Below the pieces are notes generated by a model, which worked only from the letters and a program-made list of their open reading frames with translations, did no database searches and was not told the origin of the DNA. Shown here in pieces: positions 27,283-37,670 of a DNA stretch of 64,000 nt. A program made the position numbers and the translations under genes. The first letter of the stretch is position 1. Each line of letters starts with the position of its first letter. Origin of the DNA: Marinobacterium weihaiense (GTDB lineage: Bacteria > Pseudomonadota > Gammaproteobacteria > Pseudomonadales > Balneatricaceae); assembly GCF_019061305.1 (NCBI RefSeq), contig NZ_JAHQZT010000010.1:62001-126000 (forward strand). The letters run 5' to 3'.

Positions 27283-30200
27283 AGGCGCCCGAAGGCTACC
27301 GCATCTATCGCCAGCTGCACCGTGACAAGGGCTGCCGCATCAGCCGCGCGGTACGCCTGCGCGACGGGCGCAATGTCATCATCAAGCAACTGGACCGCAG
27401 CCAGTGCAGCCGTGACCGGCTCAGCCGCTTTCAGCATGAATACGATATTCTCTCGCGGCTGCGCATTCCCGGCGTGGTCGAACCGCTGGATCTGCTGACC
27501 CTGGAAAGCGGACCGGCCGCCATCCACGCCGACTCCGGCTCCATCCCGCTGCGCCAACTGATCGCCGAGCAGCAGCTGGAGTGGCCACAATGGCTGGCCG
27601 TGGCCGTCCGTATCAGCAACCTGCTGGGACGCCTGCATGAAGCCGGCGTCACCCACAAGCAGATCAACCCGGACCACCTGCTGCTCAACCCGGAGACCGG
27701 CATGGTCGAGCTGATCGGGTTTTCGCGCAGCACCGGCCTGAGCCGGGAACAGGCCAACTGGCACACCCCGGACCTGAGCCAGGAAGGCCTGGCCTACATC
27801 GCACCGGAACAGACCGGCCGCATCAACCGCAGCATCGACTACCGCAGCGACTATTACAGCCTGGGCGCGACCCTGTACGAGATGATGACCGGCCGGCCGC
27901 CCTTTGTCAGTAACGACAGCATGGTGCTGGTGCACGATCTGATCGCCAAGCAGCCCAGCGTGCCTCACCAGGTCAATCCGCAGCTGCCAGAGATGCTGTC
28001 GCGGGTGATTCTCAAGCTGCTCGCCAAGGATGCAGCCCAACGCTACCAGTCCAGCGTCGGCCTGATCCATGACCTGCAGCAATGCCTGCAGGCCCATCAA
28101 CGCCAGCAATACGACCCCGCGTTCACGCCCGGCCGGCATGATCTTTCGGCCCGCTTTCAGATTCCACAACGGCTCTACGGCCGTGAAGCCCTGCTGCAGC
28201 AGTTGCGCCTGCAGTACGACCGCTGCCGCCGCAGCCCCCAGCCGCTGGTACTGATTACCGGGTATGCCGGTGTCGGCAAGACCAGCCTGGTGTACGAACT
28301 GCGCCAGCACGTCAACGAACAGAGCGGCAGCTTCAGTAGCGGCAAGTTCGACCAGTTCCGCCGCAACCGCCCCTATTACGCCATTTTCCAGGCACTGCAG
28401 GGGCTGGTGCGCCAACTGCTGACCGAGCCGGAAGAGCACATCGCACACTGGCGCCGGCAGCTGCTGGACACCGTGGGCAGCCATGCCCAAGTGCTGCTCA
28501 AGCTGATCCCGGAGCTGGAGCTGATCATCGGCCGCCAGCCCGAACTGCCGCCCCTGCCTCCGGCCGAGGAACAGAACCGCTTTTCCCGGCTGTTTACCCA
28601 GATGCTGGGCGTGTTGGCATCGCCGGAGCGGCCACTGGTCCTGTTTCTGGATGACCTGCACTGGGCCGACCTCGCCTCGCTGCATCTGATCGAAACGCTG
28701 GTCAACGGCAGCGCCCCGCCCGGGCTGATGCTGATCGGTAGCTACCGCGACCACGGTCTTAGCGCCACTCACCCCCTGCGCACCTGTCTGGAACGGCTGC
28801 AGCAAAGCCCGCGACCGCCACTGGAGATCGCCCTCAAGCCCCTGGACACGCACGAGGTCAACCAGCTGATCGCAGATACGCTCAAGGTGGAACGCCACGC
28901 TTGCCGGGAGCTGGCTCAGGCCTGCATGGAAAAGACCCAGGGCAACCCTTTCTTCCTGAGCCAGTTTCTGCACGCGCTGCACCAGGACGGGCTGATCAGC
29001 TTCCGCGAACAGCGCTGGCAATGGGACCAGTGTGCCATTCATGCCCAGGAGATGACGGACAATGTCATCGAGCTGATGGTCAGCAAGATACAGCGCCTGC
29101 CGACCTCGACCCAGACGGTGCTGCCGCTGGCCGCCTGCATCGGCAGCCGCTTCAACCTGCGCACCCTGTCAGTGGTCAGCGCGCAGACACCCAGGGAGGT
29201 CACGCACCACCTCTGGCCGGCCCTGACCGAGGGGCTGATTGTGCCTCAGGACGACAGCTATCGCCTGTTTCAGAACCTGGAGCCGGAGCGCACCCGCTTT
29301 CGTTTCGTGCATGACCGGGTGCAGCAGGCCGCCTATTCCCTGATCCCCGATGCGTCGCTGGAATCACTGCATCTGCAGATCGGCCACCAGCTGTTGCAAA
29401 GCCTGAGCGCTGACGAAACCGATGCCCGCATCTTCGAGATCAGCAACCACCTCAACCAGGCTCACCGCCTGCTCGGCAACGACGACGAGCGCCTGCAGCT
29501 GTCCCGTCTCAATCTGCGTGCCGGTCTGCGTGCGCGCGAGTCCGCTGCGTTTGATTCGGCCATGGAGTACCTGGAAACCGGTCTGGCCCTGCTGCCCATC
29601 AACGGCTGGCAGCGCGATTATCCGCTGGCGCTGGAGTTGCACACCGCCGCTGCCGACATCGCCAACATCAAGGGCCAGCACGGTCGCATGCTGGAGCTGA
29701 TTCGCACCGTGGAAGCCCGTGCCCAGCACCTGCTGGACCGTATTCGCGTCTATGAGATCCAGATTCAATCGCAGGTTGCCAACAACGAATTTCACCAGGC
29801 CTTGCAGACGGCCCAGCTGGCCCTGCAGCAATTGGGCATCCGCATCCCCTCAACGCCTGGCACAGGCCCGCTGACGCTGGCGGTCGCCCGCACCCAGTGG
29901 CTGCTGCGCCGTACGCCGCCAGAGCGCATTCTGCAACTGCCGGCCATGACCGATCGCCACCAACTGGCCGCCATGCCGATTCTGGCAAGCATGTTCGGCG
30001 CCATCAAATTTTCCAGTTCGGAGCTGCGCCCGCTGGTCATGGCACGCCAGGTCGAACTGACCTTGAAACACGGCCTCAGCCCTTCGGCCGCACTGGCCTT
30101 TGCCGGCTATGGCGGTGTACTGTGCGGCCAGTTCAATGCCATCGAACAGGGCTACAAACTGGGCAAGCTTGCCCTGCAGCTGGATCGACAGCAACCGGCG

Positions 30201-33200
30201 GTGCTGACGCATCACCGCACCCTGTCTCTGTTCGACACCTATATTCGCCATTACCGCGAGCCGGTGCGCAACTGCATGGAGTCACTGCTGGAGGCACATC
30301 AGCTGGCACTGGACAGCGGCGACATGGAATGGGGCGCCTATGCCCTAGCGGCCTATATCCAGTATGCCTTCCCGCTGTGCCGCAATCTGGACGAGCTGCA
30401 GCCGCGCCTGGAGCAGTATGAAGCCCTGCTGGTGGAATCCGGCCAGCAGCAGTCCCTGCAGTATTCACGCTTTGTGCTCCAGACCATGGATAATTTGCGC
30501 GGCCAGTGTGCCGACCCGACGCGCTTCGACGGCCGCTTTTATCATGAGGAACGGGATCTGGCGGAGCTAAAGCGGGAGAATCACCGTACCGCCATCAGCC
30601 TGCACCACTTTTACAAGAGCCTGCTGTGCTACCTGTTCGGTGACCATGCCGCCGCCTATCGCCACAGTGAGGCCGGCATGGAGCTGCGAGCGTCCATCAG
30701 TGGCACCCTCACTGTGCCACGGCTACAGCTGATCAATGCACTCAGCATCCTGGCGCGCCTGCCGCACACCAGCATTCTGCAACAGCCGGCCCGGCTGCAG
30801 AAGGTACGTCAGGCCCTGCGTTACCTGCGCAAGCTGGCCCGCTTTTCGCCGGAAAATCACCGCCATCATGCCGACCTGCTGCAGGCCGAGCTTTACCGCA
30901 GCCAGCATGCTCACACCAAGGCCATGGACCTGTACGAGCAGTCCATCGAGCATGCGCGTCAGCAGGGCTTTGTGCTGGACGAGGCCATGGCTTCGGAGCT
31001 GGCGGGTCAGTTCTACCTCGACTGGGACAAGCCCGGCATTGCCCGCACCTATCTGCAGGATGCTTATGAACGCTATGCCGACTGGGGCGGCCGGACCAAG
31101 CTGGAGCAGATGCAGCAGCACTACCCCTTTGCCCTGGAGCGACCGCTGCGCCACCTGGACCCGGTACAGATCCATGCCGGCGACAGCAGCGGCCTGCCGC
31201 TGGACAACCGCGCCTTCGACATCAACTCGGTGATTGACGCCTCCCAGGCGATTTCAGACGAAATCGTACTGGAGCGCCTGCTGCAGCGCCTGATGCAACT
31301 GGCGCTCCAGAATGCCGGTGCCCAACGCGCCATTCTCATGCTGCGCCGCCCGCGGGGCCTGTTTCTGGAAGCGGAAATCTGCCTCAACCAGCCTCCGCGG
31401 CTGTTCAATGCGCTGGAGCTGGAGCGTGCCGAAAGCCTGCTGCCACTGAGCATCATTCACTATGTCGCCCGCACCAAGGATGACGTGGTGCTGGGCAATG
31501 CCACCGAGCATCAGATGTTTCAGCAGGACAGCTACATCCGTCAGCATCAACCGCGCTCGCTGCTGGCCATGCCAATCCTCTACCACGGCGAACTGACCGC
31601 CATTCTCTATCTGGAACATTCGGAAAGCCGTGACATCTTCAATCGGGAACGGCTGAAAACCCTGCAGATCCTGTCCTCACAGGCGGCCATCTCCATCGAA
31701 AATGCCAAGCTGTACCAGAGTCTGGAACAATCGGAGCAGCAGTACCGTTCCCTGTTCGAGAATTCTAGCGAAGGCATCTTTCGTCTGGATCGCCGCGGGC
31801 GCTTCATTTCGGCCAACCCGGCACTGGTTCGGCTGCTGGGCTACGACAGCGCCGAACAGTTTCTGCAGCAGGTCACCGATGTGATCCGCGACGGTTTTGT
31901 TGACCGCGACGACTGCCGCCGTTTTCTGGTGCTGATCCGGCGCCAGAAGCGGGTACTGAACTTTGAAACCCGCTGGCGCCACCGCAACGGCGACGAGATT
32001 TTCATCGCCATCTCCGCCCACTGCGTCAGCAACGAGCAGGGGGCGCTGCAGTATTATGAAGGCTCATTGACCGATATTCGCGAGCGCAAGGCCAAGGAAC
32101 AGGCCGAACTGGCCCGGGAAAAGGCGGAAGCGGCCAGCGAGGCCAAAAGCCAGTTTCTGGCCACCATGAGCCACGAAATCCGCACGCCCATGAACGGCAT
32201 CCTGGGCATGGCTCAGCTGCTGATGCGCAGCGAATTGAGCCCATCCCAGCAGCAGCAGGTGGAATCGATCTACCAGTCGGGCCAGTCGTTGCTGAGCATT
32301 CTCAACGACGTGCTCGACTTTACCAAGATCGAGGCCGGTCAGATGGAGCTGGAGCTGGTCGAGTTCAGCCCTGTCGAACGTTTGCAGCAGCTGCGCCAAC
32401 TGCTATCCCCCATGGCAGCGGAGAAACGGCTGGACCTGATTCTGCGACCGGACCCACAACTGCCGGAACGGGTCTGTGGCGATCCCCGGGCCCTCAATCA
32501 GGTTCTGCTCAACCTGTGCACCAATGCGCTCAAGTTCACCCATGAAGGCTATGTGCTGATCAAGGCCCGGCGACTGCCCGACAGCGACGGCCGCTTCAGG
32601 CTGTTGTTCGAGGTAGAGGACAGCGGCATCGGCATCCCCGAAGCGGCGCATCCGCGCATCTTCATGCATTTCAGCCAGGCCGACAGTTCGATCACGCGTC
32701 GCTTCGGCGGCACCGGGCTGGGGCTGTCCATCTGCAAGCGGCTGGTGGAACTTCAAGGCGGCCGCATCGGCTTTGACAGCAAGGCCGGAGCCGGCAGCCG
32801 CTTCTGGGTCGAACTCGGCTATGCCACGTCCTGCTCGCTGGAAGGCCCGGTGGCACCGGAACGCCTCGCCCAGGACCCGCACAAGCCCAGCCTCGATATC
32901 CTGCTGGTGGAAGACACCCCCATCAACCAGCAGGTCACCGTGGGGCTGTTGGAATCCGAGGGGCACCGGGTCAGCGTGGCCGACGACGGGTACACGGCAC
33001 TGTCGATGCACAATGATCACCGTTACGACCTGGTCCTGATGGACATTCACCTGCCCGACATGGACGGCGTGGAAACGGCCCGGCGCATGCGCCAGCACAG
33101 CGATCCCGGCCGCGCCGGCGTGCGCATCATCGCCCTGACCGCCTCCGTCACCCCGGTGCAGGTGCGCGCCTATCAGGAAGCCGGAATGGATGCCGTGGTC

Positions 33201-33617
33201 AGCAAGCCGCTGCAGTTCGATGAGCTCAACCGGCTGCTGCGACAGGCCGATGGCGCCGCAACGGCCCAACCGGTACGATCAACACCCGAGACACGGCTCA
33301 ATGCTGCACTGCTTAACCAGCACCTGAACATGCTGGGGCAGATGCGCTTTGCCGGCCTGTGCGAGCAGATGAACGCCCAGTGCCTGGACCTGCTGCAGCA
33401 GCTGATGACGGCACCGCCCGGTCAGCACGCGCTGCTGCTGCACAAGCTGGCTGGTACGCTGGGTAATTTCGGCATGCAGCAGGCCGCCGATCTCAGCCGT
33501 CAACTGGAGCAACAGGGCCAATGCTCGGAACAGGCGCTGCGGCAGCTGGATTGCCTGTGTCGCGACAGCCTGCAGGAGCTGCAGCAACGGTTTCTGCCTG
33601 ACAACGGCCCGGCCTGA
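27279..33617 (+). CDS. Giant hybrid sensor: pseudokinase-AAA ATPase-GAF-PAS-HisKA-HATPase-REC-Hpt
   Basis: 2112 residues. Order: a Ser/Thr-kinase-like domain (~10-275), an AAA_16-type ATPase with Walker [10 protein letters not shown] (~328) and Walker [13 protein letters not shown] (~452), ~650 residues of helical repeats, GAF (~1310-1475), PAS (~1487-1605), HisKA H-box TMSHEIRTP (~1628), HATPase ([23 protein letters not shown]), receiver ([10 protein letters not shown] ... [14 protein letters not shown]) and Hpt ([13 protein letters not shown], His ~2054). In the kinase-like part the catalytic loop reads HKQINPDH, with Gln at the usual catalytic Asp, and DFG is replaced by GFS, so Ser/Thr kinase activity is unlikely. 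The ATP-lysine (VIIKQL) remains. Coupled to the response regulator by ATGA. Its stop directly abuts the stop of the convergent EAL gene. Confidence 0.92.
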   Translation: MKAPEGYRIYRQLHRDKGCRISRAVRLRDGRNVIIKQLDRSQCSRDRLSRFQHEYDILSRLRIPGVVEPLDLLTLESGPAAIHADSGSIPLRQLIAEQQLEWPQWLAVAVRISNLLGRLHEAGVTHKQINPDHLLLNPETGMVELIGFSRSTGLSREQANWHTPDLSQEGLAYIAPEQTGRINRSIDYRSDYYSLGATLYEMMTGRPPFVSNDSMVLVHDLIAKQPSVPHQVNPQLPEMLSRVILKLLAKDAAQRYQSSVGLIHDLQQCLQAHQRQQYDPAFTPGRHDLSARFQIPQRLYGREALLQQLRLQYDRCRRSPQPLVLITGYAGVGKTSLVYELRQHVNEQSGSFSSGKFDQFRRNRPYYAIFQALQGLVRQLLTEPEEHIAHWRRQLLDTVGSHAQVLLKLIPELELIIGRQPELPPLPPAEEQNRFSRLFTQMLGVLASPERPLVLFLDDLHWADLASLHLIETLVNGSAPPGLMLIGSYRDHGLSATHPLRTCLERLQQSPRPPLEIALKPLDTHEVNQLIADTLKVERHACRELAQACMEKTQGNPFFLSQFLHALHQDGLISFREQRWQWDQCAIHAQEMTDNVIELMVSKIQRLPTSTQTVLPLAACIGSRFNLRTLSVVSAQTPREVTHHLWPALTEGLIVPQDDSYRLFQNLEPERTRFRFVHDRVQQAAYSLIPDASLESLHLQIGHQLLQSLSADETDARIFEISNHLNQAHRLLGNDDERLQLSRLNLRAGLRARESAAFDSAMEYLETGLALLPINGWQRDYPLALELHTAAADIANIKGQHGRMLELIRTVEARAQHLLDRIRVYEIQIQSQVANNEFHQALQTAQLALQQLGIRIPSTPGTGPLTLAVARTQWLLRRTPPERILQLPAMTDRHQLAAMPILASMFGAIKFSSSELRPLVMARQVELTLKHGLSPSAALAFAGYGGVLCGQFNAIEQGYKLGKLALQLDRQQPAVLTHHRTLSLFDTYIRHYREPVRNCMESLLEAHQLALDSGDMEWGAYALAAYIQYAFPLCRNLDELQPRLEQYEALLVESGQQQSLQYSRFVLQTMDNLRGQCADPTRFDGRFYHEERDLAELKRENHRTAISLHHFYKSLLCYLFGDHAAAYRHSEAGMELRASISGTLTVPRLQLINALSILARLPHTSILQQPARLQKVRQALRYLRKLARFSPENHRHHADLLQAELYRSQHAHTKAMDLYEQSIEHARQQGFVLDEAMASELAGQFYLDWDKPGIARTYLQDAYERYADWGGRTKLEQMQQHYPFALERPLRHLDPVQIHAGDSSGLPLDNRAFDINSVIDASQAISDEIVLERLLQRLMQLALQNAGAQRAILMLRRPRGLFLEAEICLNQPPRLFNALELERAESLLPLSIIHYVARTKDDVVLGNATEHQMFQQDSYIRQHQPRSLLAMPILYHGELTAILYLEHSESRDIFNRERLKTLQILSSQAAISIENAKLYQSLEQSEQQYRSLFENSSEGIFRLDRRGRFISANPALVRLLGYDSAEQFLQQVTDVIRDGFVDRDDCRRFLVLIRRQKRVLNFETRWRHRNGDEIFIAISAHCVSNEQGALQYYEGSLTDIRERKAKEQAELAREKAEAASEAKSQFLATMSHEIRTPMNGILGMAQLLMRSELSPSQQQQVESIYQSGQSLLSILNDVLDFTKIEAGQMELELVEFSPVERLQQLRQLLSPMAAEKRLDLILRPDPQLPERVCGDPRALNQVLLNLCTNALKFTHEGYVLIKARRLPDSDGRFRLLFEVEDSGIGIPEAAHPRIFMHFSQADSSITRRFGGTGLGLSICKRLVELQGGRIGFDSKAGAGSRFWVELGYATSCSLEGPVAPERLAQDPHKPSLDILLVEDTPINQQVTVGLLESEGHRVSVADDGYTALSMHNDHRYDLVLMDIHLPDMDGVETARRMRQHSDPGRAGVRIIALTASVTPVQVRAYQEAGMDAVVSKPLQFDELNRLLRQADGAATAQPVRSTPETRLNAALLNQHLNMLGQMRFAGLCEQMNAQCLDLLQQLMTAPPGQHALLLHKLAGTLGNFGMQQAADLSRQLEQQGQCSEQALRQLDCLCRDSLQELQQRFLPDNGPA

Positions 33618-35630
33618 TCATACCGCCAGCGGCGTCCGGCCCTGCTGGCGGTACTGCTTCACTTCCTCTGCATTAAGTGCCCGGCCGAACAAATGCCCCT
33701 GCACTTCATCACACCCGGCCAGTTTCAGGTACACCAGCTGGTCTGGGGTCTCGACCCCCTTGGCCGCAACCTGCAGCTTCAATTTCTTGGCCACGGAGAT
33801 GACGGCCGACTGCAGCGCCTGATCATCATAACTGTTGCGAATGTCTCGAATGAAAGCGCGGCTTAACTTGGCGCGATTGAACGGCAGGTGTTCCAGCAGC
33901 CCCAGCCCCTTATCCAGGCATTCGACATCATCTAGGGTCAGCTGCAGCCCCCGTTGGTGCAAGGCACACAGGCGCTCGATCTCGCGTTCGGTCAACTGCG
34001 GCAGGTCACGCGCCGCGATTTCCAGTTCCAGCCAGGCGGGGTCGATATCAAACCGTTCCAGCACTCGCCCCACTCGCTCCACCAACCTGGCATCGCGCAG
34101 CTGTACGCAACCGAGATTCACCGCCACCGGCACGACCACATGCCCATCGGCCCGCCACTGCACCAGCTGGGCACAGGCCTGTGCCAGAACCTGTTCCGTC
34201 AGCGCCGGCATCAGTGACAGCGACTCGGCCAACGGCAGCAGCTGCGCCGGCGACAGCAACCCGAACTCCGGGCTGTCCCAGCGAACCAGCGCCTCGAATC
34301 CGGTCAGGCGGTAGTCCGGCAGGGAGACGCGAGGCTGCAGGTAGACTTGGACCTGCTCGCGCATGACGTCGGGCAGCAGCCTGGCAAGACTGGCCTGATC
34401 CGCGGCTTCCAGCCGTGGCACCGCATCAAAAAAGGCGTACTGGCCGCGCCCGGCCTGCTTGGCGCGGTACATCGCCATGTCAGCGTGCTTCACCAGCGTT
34501 GCCGTATCCGGGCCATCCTGGGGCGAGAGTGCGATGCCGATACTGGGGCTGGTACTCAGCTCGGAGCCGGCCAGTTCGGCATAGGGTGCGGCCAAGACTT
34601 GCACCAGCGTGGCGGCGATGCGCGCAATGTCATCACGCTGCACGCCACCGGTCAGCATGAGCACGAACTCATCCCCGCCAAAGCGGCTGATAATGTCGCT
34701 TTCACGCAGGCTGTCATTCAGGCGACGGGCAACGCTCTGCAACAGCTGATCACCGACCTTGTGCCCCAGAGTATCGTTGATCGCCTTGAAACGGTCCAGA
34801 TCAATGAACAGCACGGCGGCAAAACGCCCCTGACGCTTAGCCCCCAGCAGGTGCGCATGGGCCAGCTCCATGAACAGGCGACGGTTATAGAGCCCTGTCA
34901 GGTGATCCCGTGAAGCAGCTTCCAGCGTTTGCCGGTGTTCATGACGCAGCCGCTGCAGCAGCAGCCGGCTGCGCTGCTCGTTGCGTTCCAGCTGACGCAG
35001 TTGGGCCTCCCGACAATGCAGGCGCCACAGCAACCCGGCCAGAGCCATGAGTGCCAGCAGGCTGGCCAGGCCCCCTGCCCACAGATAACGCCTTCGCTGC
35101 TGATGGTAATGCGCCAGCACCTGGCGCTCCGGCTGATGCATCACCAGCGTCCAGGGCATGAATTCAAAGCGTTGAAACACACTGATATAGCGAGCGCCAT
35201 TGTCCCGATTGCGCAGTACCAACCGCCCTTGGTCCAGAGGTACGCGCATGATCAGGTTACTGTCGAAATGATGCCGATCCTCGAACTGAGGCTGCCAGTT
35301 TTCCAGCGCCGTCAGCACCTTGCCCCGCTCGTCGAGCAATTGCAGCACCACACCCGATAACTCCGGCTTTTGCGACACCCCGGTCGGCAGGCGGCGCAGC
35401 AGAGTCGAGGCAACGGGCACATAGGCCGGCGACTGTTCCAGCTGCAGGGCCAGCCACTGGACCTGTTGAGTCAGCATCCGAGCGTGATGGCTGAGCTGTC
35501 GGCTGCGACTCTCATGCAAGGCATGCCCCAGGGCGCCCCACAGCAGCGTTAGAAGCGCCACGACAAGCAGGGCAACCGCCACTTGTTGCGCGGTAAGCGA
35601 TACCGAATCTCGTTCCAGCGGCTGGCTCAA
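33618..35630 (-). CDS. GGDEF protein with degenerate EAL domain
   Basis: 670 residues. Membrane segments at ~15-37 and ~185-205 flank a periplasmic sensor. The GGDEF domain is complete (FGGDEF near 325, RESD inhibitory site five residues before). The EAL domain keeps FEALVRW, VNL and LDDV but has lost other catalytic positions: the ELTE motif reads ELEI, the DDFGxGYS loop reads DDVECLDKG and AEGVET reads AKGVET (Lys for the metal/catalytic Glu). It is therefore expected to make c-di-GMP and perhaps sense it, not degrade it. Start is TTG with weak ribosome site, taken because the first membrane segment follows directly. Confidence 0.88.
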   Translation of the reverse strand: MSQPLERDSVSLTAQQVAVALLVVALLTLLWGALGHALHESRSRQLSHHARMLTQQVQWLALQLEQSPAYVPVASTLLRRLPTGVSQKPELSGVVLQLLDERGKVLTALENWQPQFEDRHHFDSNLIMRVPLDQGRLVLRNRDNGARYISVFQRFEFMPWTLVMHQPERQVLAHYHQQRRRYLWAGGLASLLALMALAGLLWRLHCREAQLRQLERNEQRSRLLLQRLRHEHRQTLEAASRDHLTGLYNRRLFMELAHAHLLGAKRQGRFAAVLFIDLDRFKAINDTLGHKVGDQLLQSVARRLNDSLRESDIISRFGGDEFVLMLTGGVQRDDIARIAATLVQVLAAPYAELAGSELSTSPSIGIALSPQDGPDTATLVKHADMAMYRAKQAGRGQYAFFDAVPRLEAADQASLARLLPDVMREQVQVYLQPRVSLPDYRLTGFEALVRWDSPEFGLLSPAQLLPLAESLSLMPALTEQVLAQACAQLVQWRADGHVVVPVAVNLGCVQLRDARLVERVGRVLERFDIDPAWLELEIAARDLPQLTEREIERLCALHQRGLQLTLDDVECLDKGLGLLEHLPFNRAKLSRAFIRDIRNSYDDQALQSAVISVAKKLKLQVAAKGVETPDQLVYLKLAGCDEVQGHLFGRALNAEEVKQYRQQGRTPLAV

Positions 35631-35718
35631 GCAATGATCTCTACAGGGGGCTAAATGTTATCAAAAAGCAACAACCCTGAACGCTAGCAGCCCTCTATGA
35701 CAGTGCGATGACACAAAA

Positions 35719-35742
35719 AAACGCGGCCACCGGGCCGCGTTT
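35719..35742 (-). terminator. Terminator of the alanine-rich lipoprotein gene
   Basis: AAACGCGGCC / GGCCGCGTTT is a 10-bp stem with a four-base loop. On the minus strand it is followed by a run of T, 23 bases after the lipoprotein stop. Confidence 0.85.
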
Positions 35743-35764
35743 GCAAAGTATGGTTCAAGTGCGA

Positions 35765-36196
35765 TTACTGAGCGCTGTCAGCCTCGCCTTTCTGTTCAGG
35801 GTTCGACTGCAGAGCTTCCATTTTTTCCTCTGCTTGCTGCTCCAGCTGAGCCGCTGCCTCAGCAGCCTCTTCGCTCAGCTTGCGCGCACCCTCTTCAGCC
35901 TGTTCGTAGGCCTTGGCCGCATCCTGTTGAACCTGCTCGCTCATTTCAGCGGCCTTTTCACCAACGTCTGCCGCTGTATCACGGGCGGCTGTTTCCGCAT
36001 CGTTGACAACGTCACCGGCCGCTTCCAGCGTTTCACCGGCCTTCTGCTTCAGGGTCTCAACGGAAGAGGCTTCTGCCGGCTGTTCGCCCGCTGGTGCCTG
36101 CTGTGATGACTCAGTTGCCGCCTCCTCTTCGCCACAACCGGTCAGAGCGATGGCCGACGTCAATACGGCGGCACCCATCATCTTGTATATATTCAT
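35765..36196 (-). CDS. Small acidic helical lipoprotein, function unknown
   Basis: 143 residues. The lipobox LTGC (Cys near residue 21) follows a short signal. The mature part is Ala/Glu/Gln-rich with an 11-residue-like amphipathic pattern (EKAAEMSEQVQQDAAKAYEQAEE and similar), suggesting a long helix or coiled coil like LEA-type and Lpp-like stress proteins. AGGAGGC stands seven bases before the ATG. It is downstream of the Mn exporter gene on the same strand (77-base gap with a weak hairpin) and has its own terminator. No enzyme motif seen. Confidence 0.8.
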   Translation of the reverse strand: MNIYKMMGAAVLTSAIALTGCGEEEAATESSQQAPAGEQPAEASSVETLKQKAGETLEAAGDVVNDAETAARDTAADVGEKAAEMSEQVQQDAAKAYEQAEEGARKLSEEAAEAAAQLEQQAEEKMEALQSNPEQKGEADSAQ

Positions 36197-36251
36197 TTGC
36201 TTGCCTCCTGATCATGCTGATGTCGGGTGCAGCAGTATAGACAACCAAACT

Positions 36252-36271
36252 GAGTCGGGTCTGAACGACTC
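36252..36271 (-). terminator. Weak hairpin after the Mn exporter gene
   Basis: GAGTCG / CGACTC, a 6-bp stem with an 8-base loop directly behind the exporter stop codon on the minus strand, followed by AGTTTGGTT. The T run is poor, so termination may be partial. Confidence 0.35.
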
Positions 36272-36273
36272 GG

Positions 36274-36831
36274 TCAGGCCATGATCAAAGTCAGTACACC
36301 CAGCCCGACAAACAGGCCGCAGGCCGACCAGCGCGCCAGCTGCAGCGGGATTTTCTGCATCAGCCAGCTGCCGGCGTAGGCCACAGGTACATTGGCCAGC
36401 ATCATGCCGATGGTCGTCCCCAGAATAACCCACAACAGGCTGTCATAACGCGCCGCCAGAATCACGGTCGCGACCTGGGTCTTGTCCCCGATTTCGGCAA
36501 TGAAAAACAGCACACAGGTGGCAACGAAAGCACCATATTTCAATATGGCAGTGTCTTCCTCGTCGTCTTTGTCCGGGATCAGCACCCAAAGCCCGACCGC
36601 AATGAAGCTCAGGCCAATGATCCAGGGTCCCCAGCTTTCCGGCACCCACTGCACCAGCCAGGCACCCAGCCAGGCGGATAGACCATGATTGAGGAGCGTG
36701 GCCACGAGAATACCAAGGATGATCGCGTTGCGCTGGGCAAAGCGTGCCGTCAGGAACAGCGTCAGAAGCTGGGTTTTGTCACCGATTTCGGCGATGGCGA
36801 CCGCGAGGGTCGAAGGCAGGAATGCGTCCAT
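36274..36831 (-). CDS. mneA: TMEM165/GDT1-family Mn2+ exporter
   Basis: 185 residues from MDAFLPST, with six membrane segments in two repeats. Each repeat carries the family signature EIGDKTQ (near residues 15 and 108), the acidic motif that coordinates the transported cation. The cytoplasmic loop between repeats is acidic (DKDDEEDT). In bacteria MneA of this family exports Mn2+. An ATG 11 codons earlier is unsupported. The ~190 bases upstream fold as a yybP-ykoY riboswitch, which responds to Mn2+ and is typical for this gene type. Confidence 0.92.
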   Translation of the reverse strand: MDAFLPSTLAVAIAEIGDKTQLLTLFLTARFAQRNAIILGILVATLLNHGLSAWLGAWLVQWVPESWGPWIIGLSFIAVGLWVLIPDKDDEEDTAILKYGAFVATCVLFFIAEIGDKTQVATVILAARYDSLLWVILGTTIGMMLANVPVAYAGSWLMQKIPLQLARWSACGLFVGLGVLTLIMA

Positions 36832-36844
36832 TGATACTACGTCC

Positions 36845-37020
36845 GGCGGGCATGTTGATTCCATAAGACATCACACACCGGCCCGCCAGGACAGTGCGTC
36901 ATGTCTCAGGTCTCATCAATCCCGTTCGGGACGCGACTGCCATGAGCGTGAGGCTCAATTATGTTGACAGCCACTCCGCCGACGCATCGGACGGAAGATT
37001 ACTCCCCCAAGAGCGGCGGC
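36845..37020 (-). promoter_or_regulatory. yybP-ykoY (Mn2+) riboswitch
   Basis: On the minus strand the leader of the Mn exporter gene contains the conserved elements of the class in order: GGGGGAGTAATC (plus 37000-37011), GTCAACATA (36960-36968) and ATGAGACC (36909-36916), spaced by variable stems. A GGCGGGC segment (36881-36887) can pair either with the 5' end of the aptamer (GCCGCC, 37015-37020, helix P1) or with GCCCGCC (36845-36851) close to the start codon. Mutually exclusive pairing of this kind suits a switch. Assignment to the class is firm from the motifs; the expression mechanism is inferred. Confidence 0.88.
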
Positions 37021-37127
37021 AATACTACCAGCCTCACCGGGGCGGTGCAATTACAACCCGGCACTGGCCTGTTGCTCTGGCTCGGGTAGAATGATGACTT
37101 TGCCTCACTCAGATTAAAGGGTTACCG

Positions 37128-37670
37128 ATGACTGCACGACTGGGATCTGCCGCTGCTTGCCTGCTGTTCAGCCTTACTCTGGCCGGATGCCAGACACTGC
37201 CGATGCCCTTTGCCAAACCCGCAGAGCCGACGCCGACACCCATGCCGAAAGAGGAAGCATCGGCGGCACCCGGGGCACCCCGGGCCGCCGACACACTGCC
37301 GGCCAGCGCCGATCTGAACTGGGAGCCTAAGCTTGATCAGCCCATTGCTCAGCTGGAAGCCCAGATGCAGCTGGAAGAATCGCAAATGGCCAAGAACCAT
37401 ACCCTGTCCAGCATCGCCTACCTGTGGGATGCACGCCTTTACCTGCTGTTTCAGGACACCCTTGATTACCTGCCCGAGCAGGCACAGCGCCATGAAGTGG
37501 AGTTGCAAAACCGCTGGCTCGACCAGCGCGCCGAAGCGATGACCCGCGCCTTCCTCAATGACAAGGATGGCGAAGTGGCTCGCTTCGCGGCCGGCCAGGC
37601 CTTCATCGATGAAACCCGCAAGCGCATCGAAGAACTGGAGCAGCTGCGTGAGTTGATCGTGATCGAGTGA
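37128..37670 (+). CDS. Putative lipoprotein, function unknown
   Basis: 180 residues with lipobox LAGC (Cys near residue 21). A Pro/Thr/Ala-rich linker (residues 25-60) follows, then a helical region with charged heptads (DQPIAQLEAQMQLEE, QAFIDETRKRIEELEQL). No family recognised; the linker suggests that a C-terminal helical domain extends from the membrane. AAAGGG is eight bases upstream of the ATG. The stop lies directly against the stop of the convergent DUF2252 gene (37670/37671). Confidence 0.75.
   Translation: MTARLGSAAACLLFSLTLAGCQTLPMPFAKPAEPTPTPMPKEEASAAPGAPRAADTLPASADLNWEPKLDQPIAQLEAQMQLEESQMAKNHTLSSIAYLWDARLYLLFQDTLDYLPEQAQRHEVELQNRWLDQRAEAMTRAFLNDKDGEVARFAAGQAFIDETRKRIEELEQLRELIVIE

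Noticed and set aside
27252-29042. Long open frame (596 codons) opposite the giant sensor gene
   Set aside because: It is a GC-rich codon shadow of the plus-strand kinase gene; it shows no family motif and no ribosome site, and the plus-strand product has complete domains.
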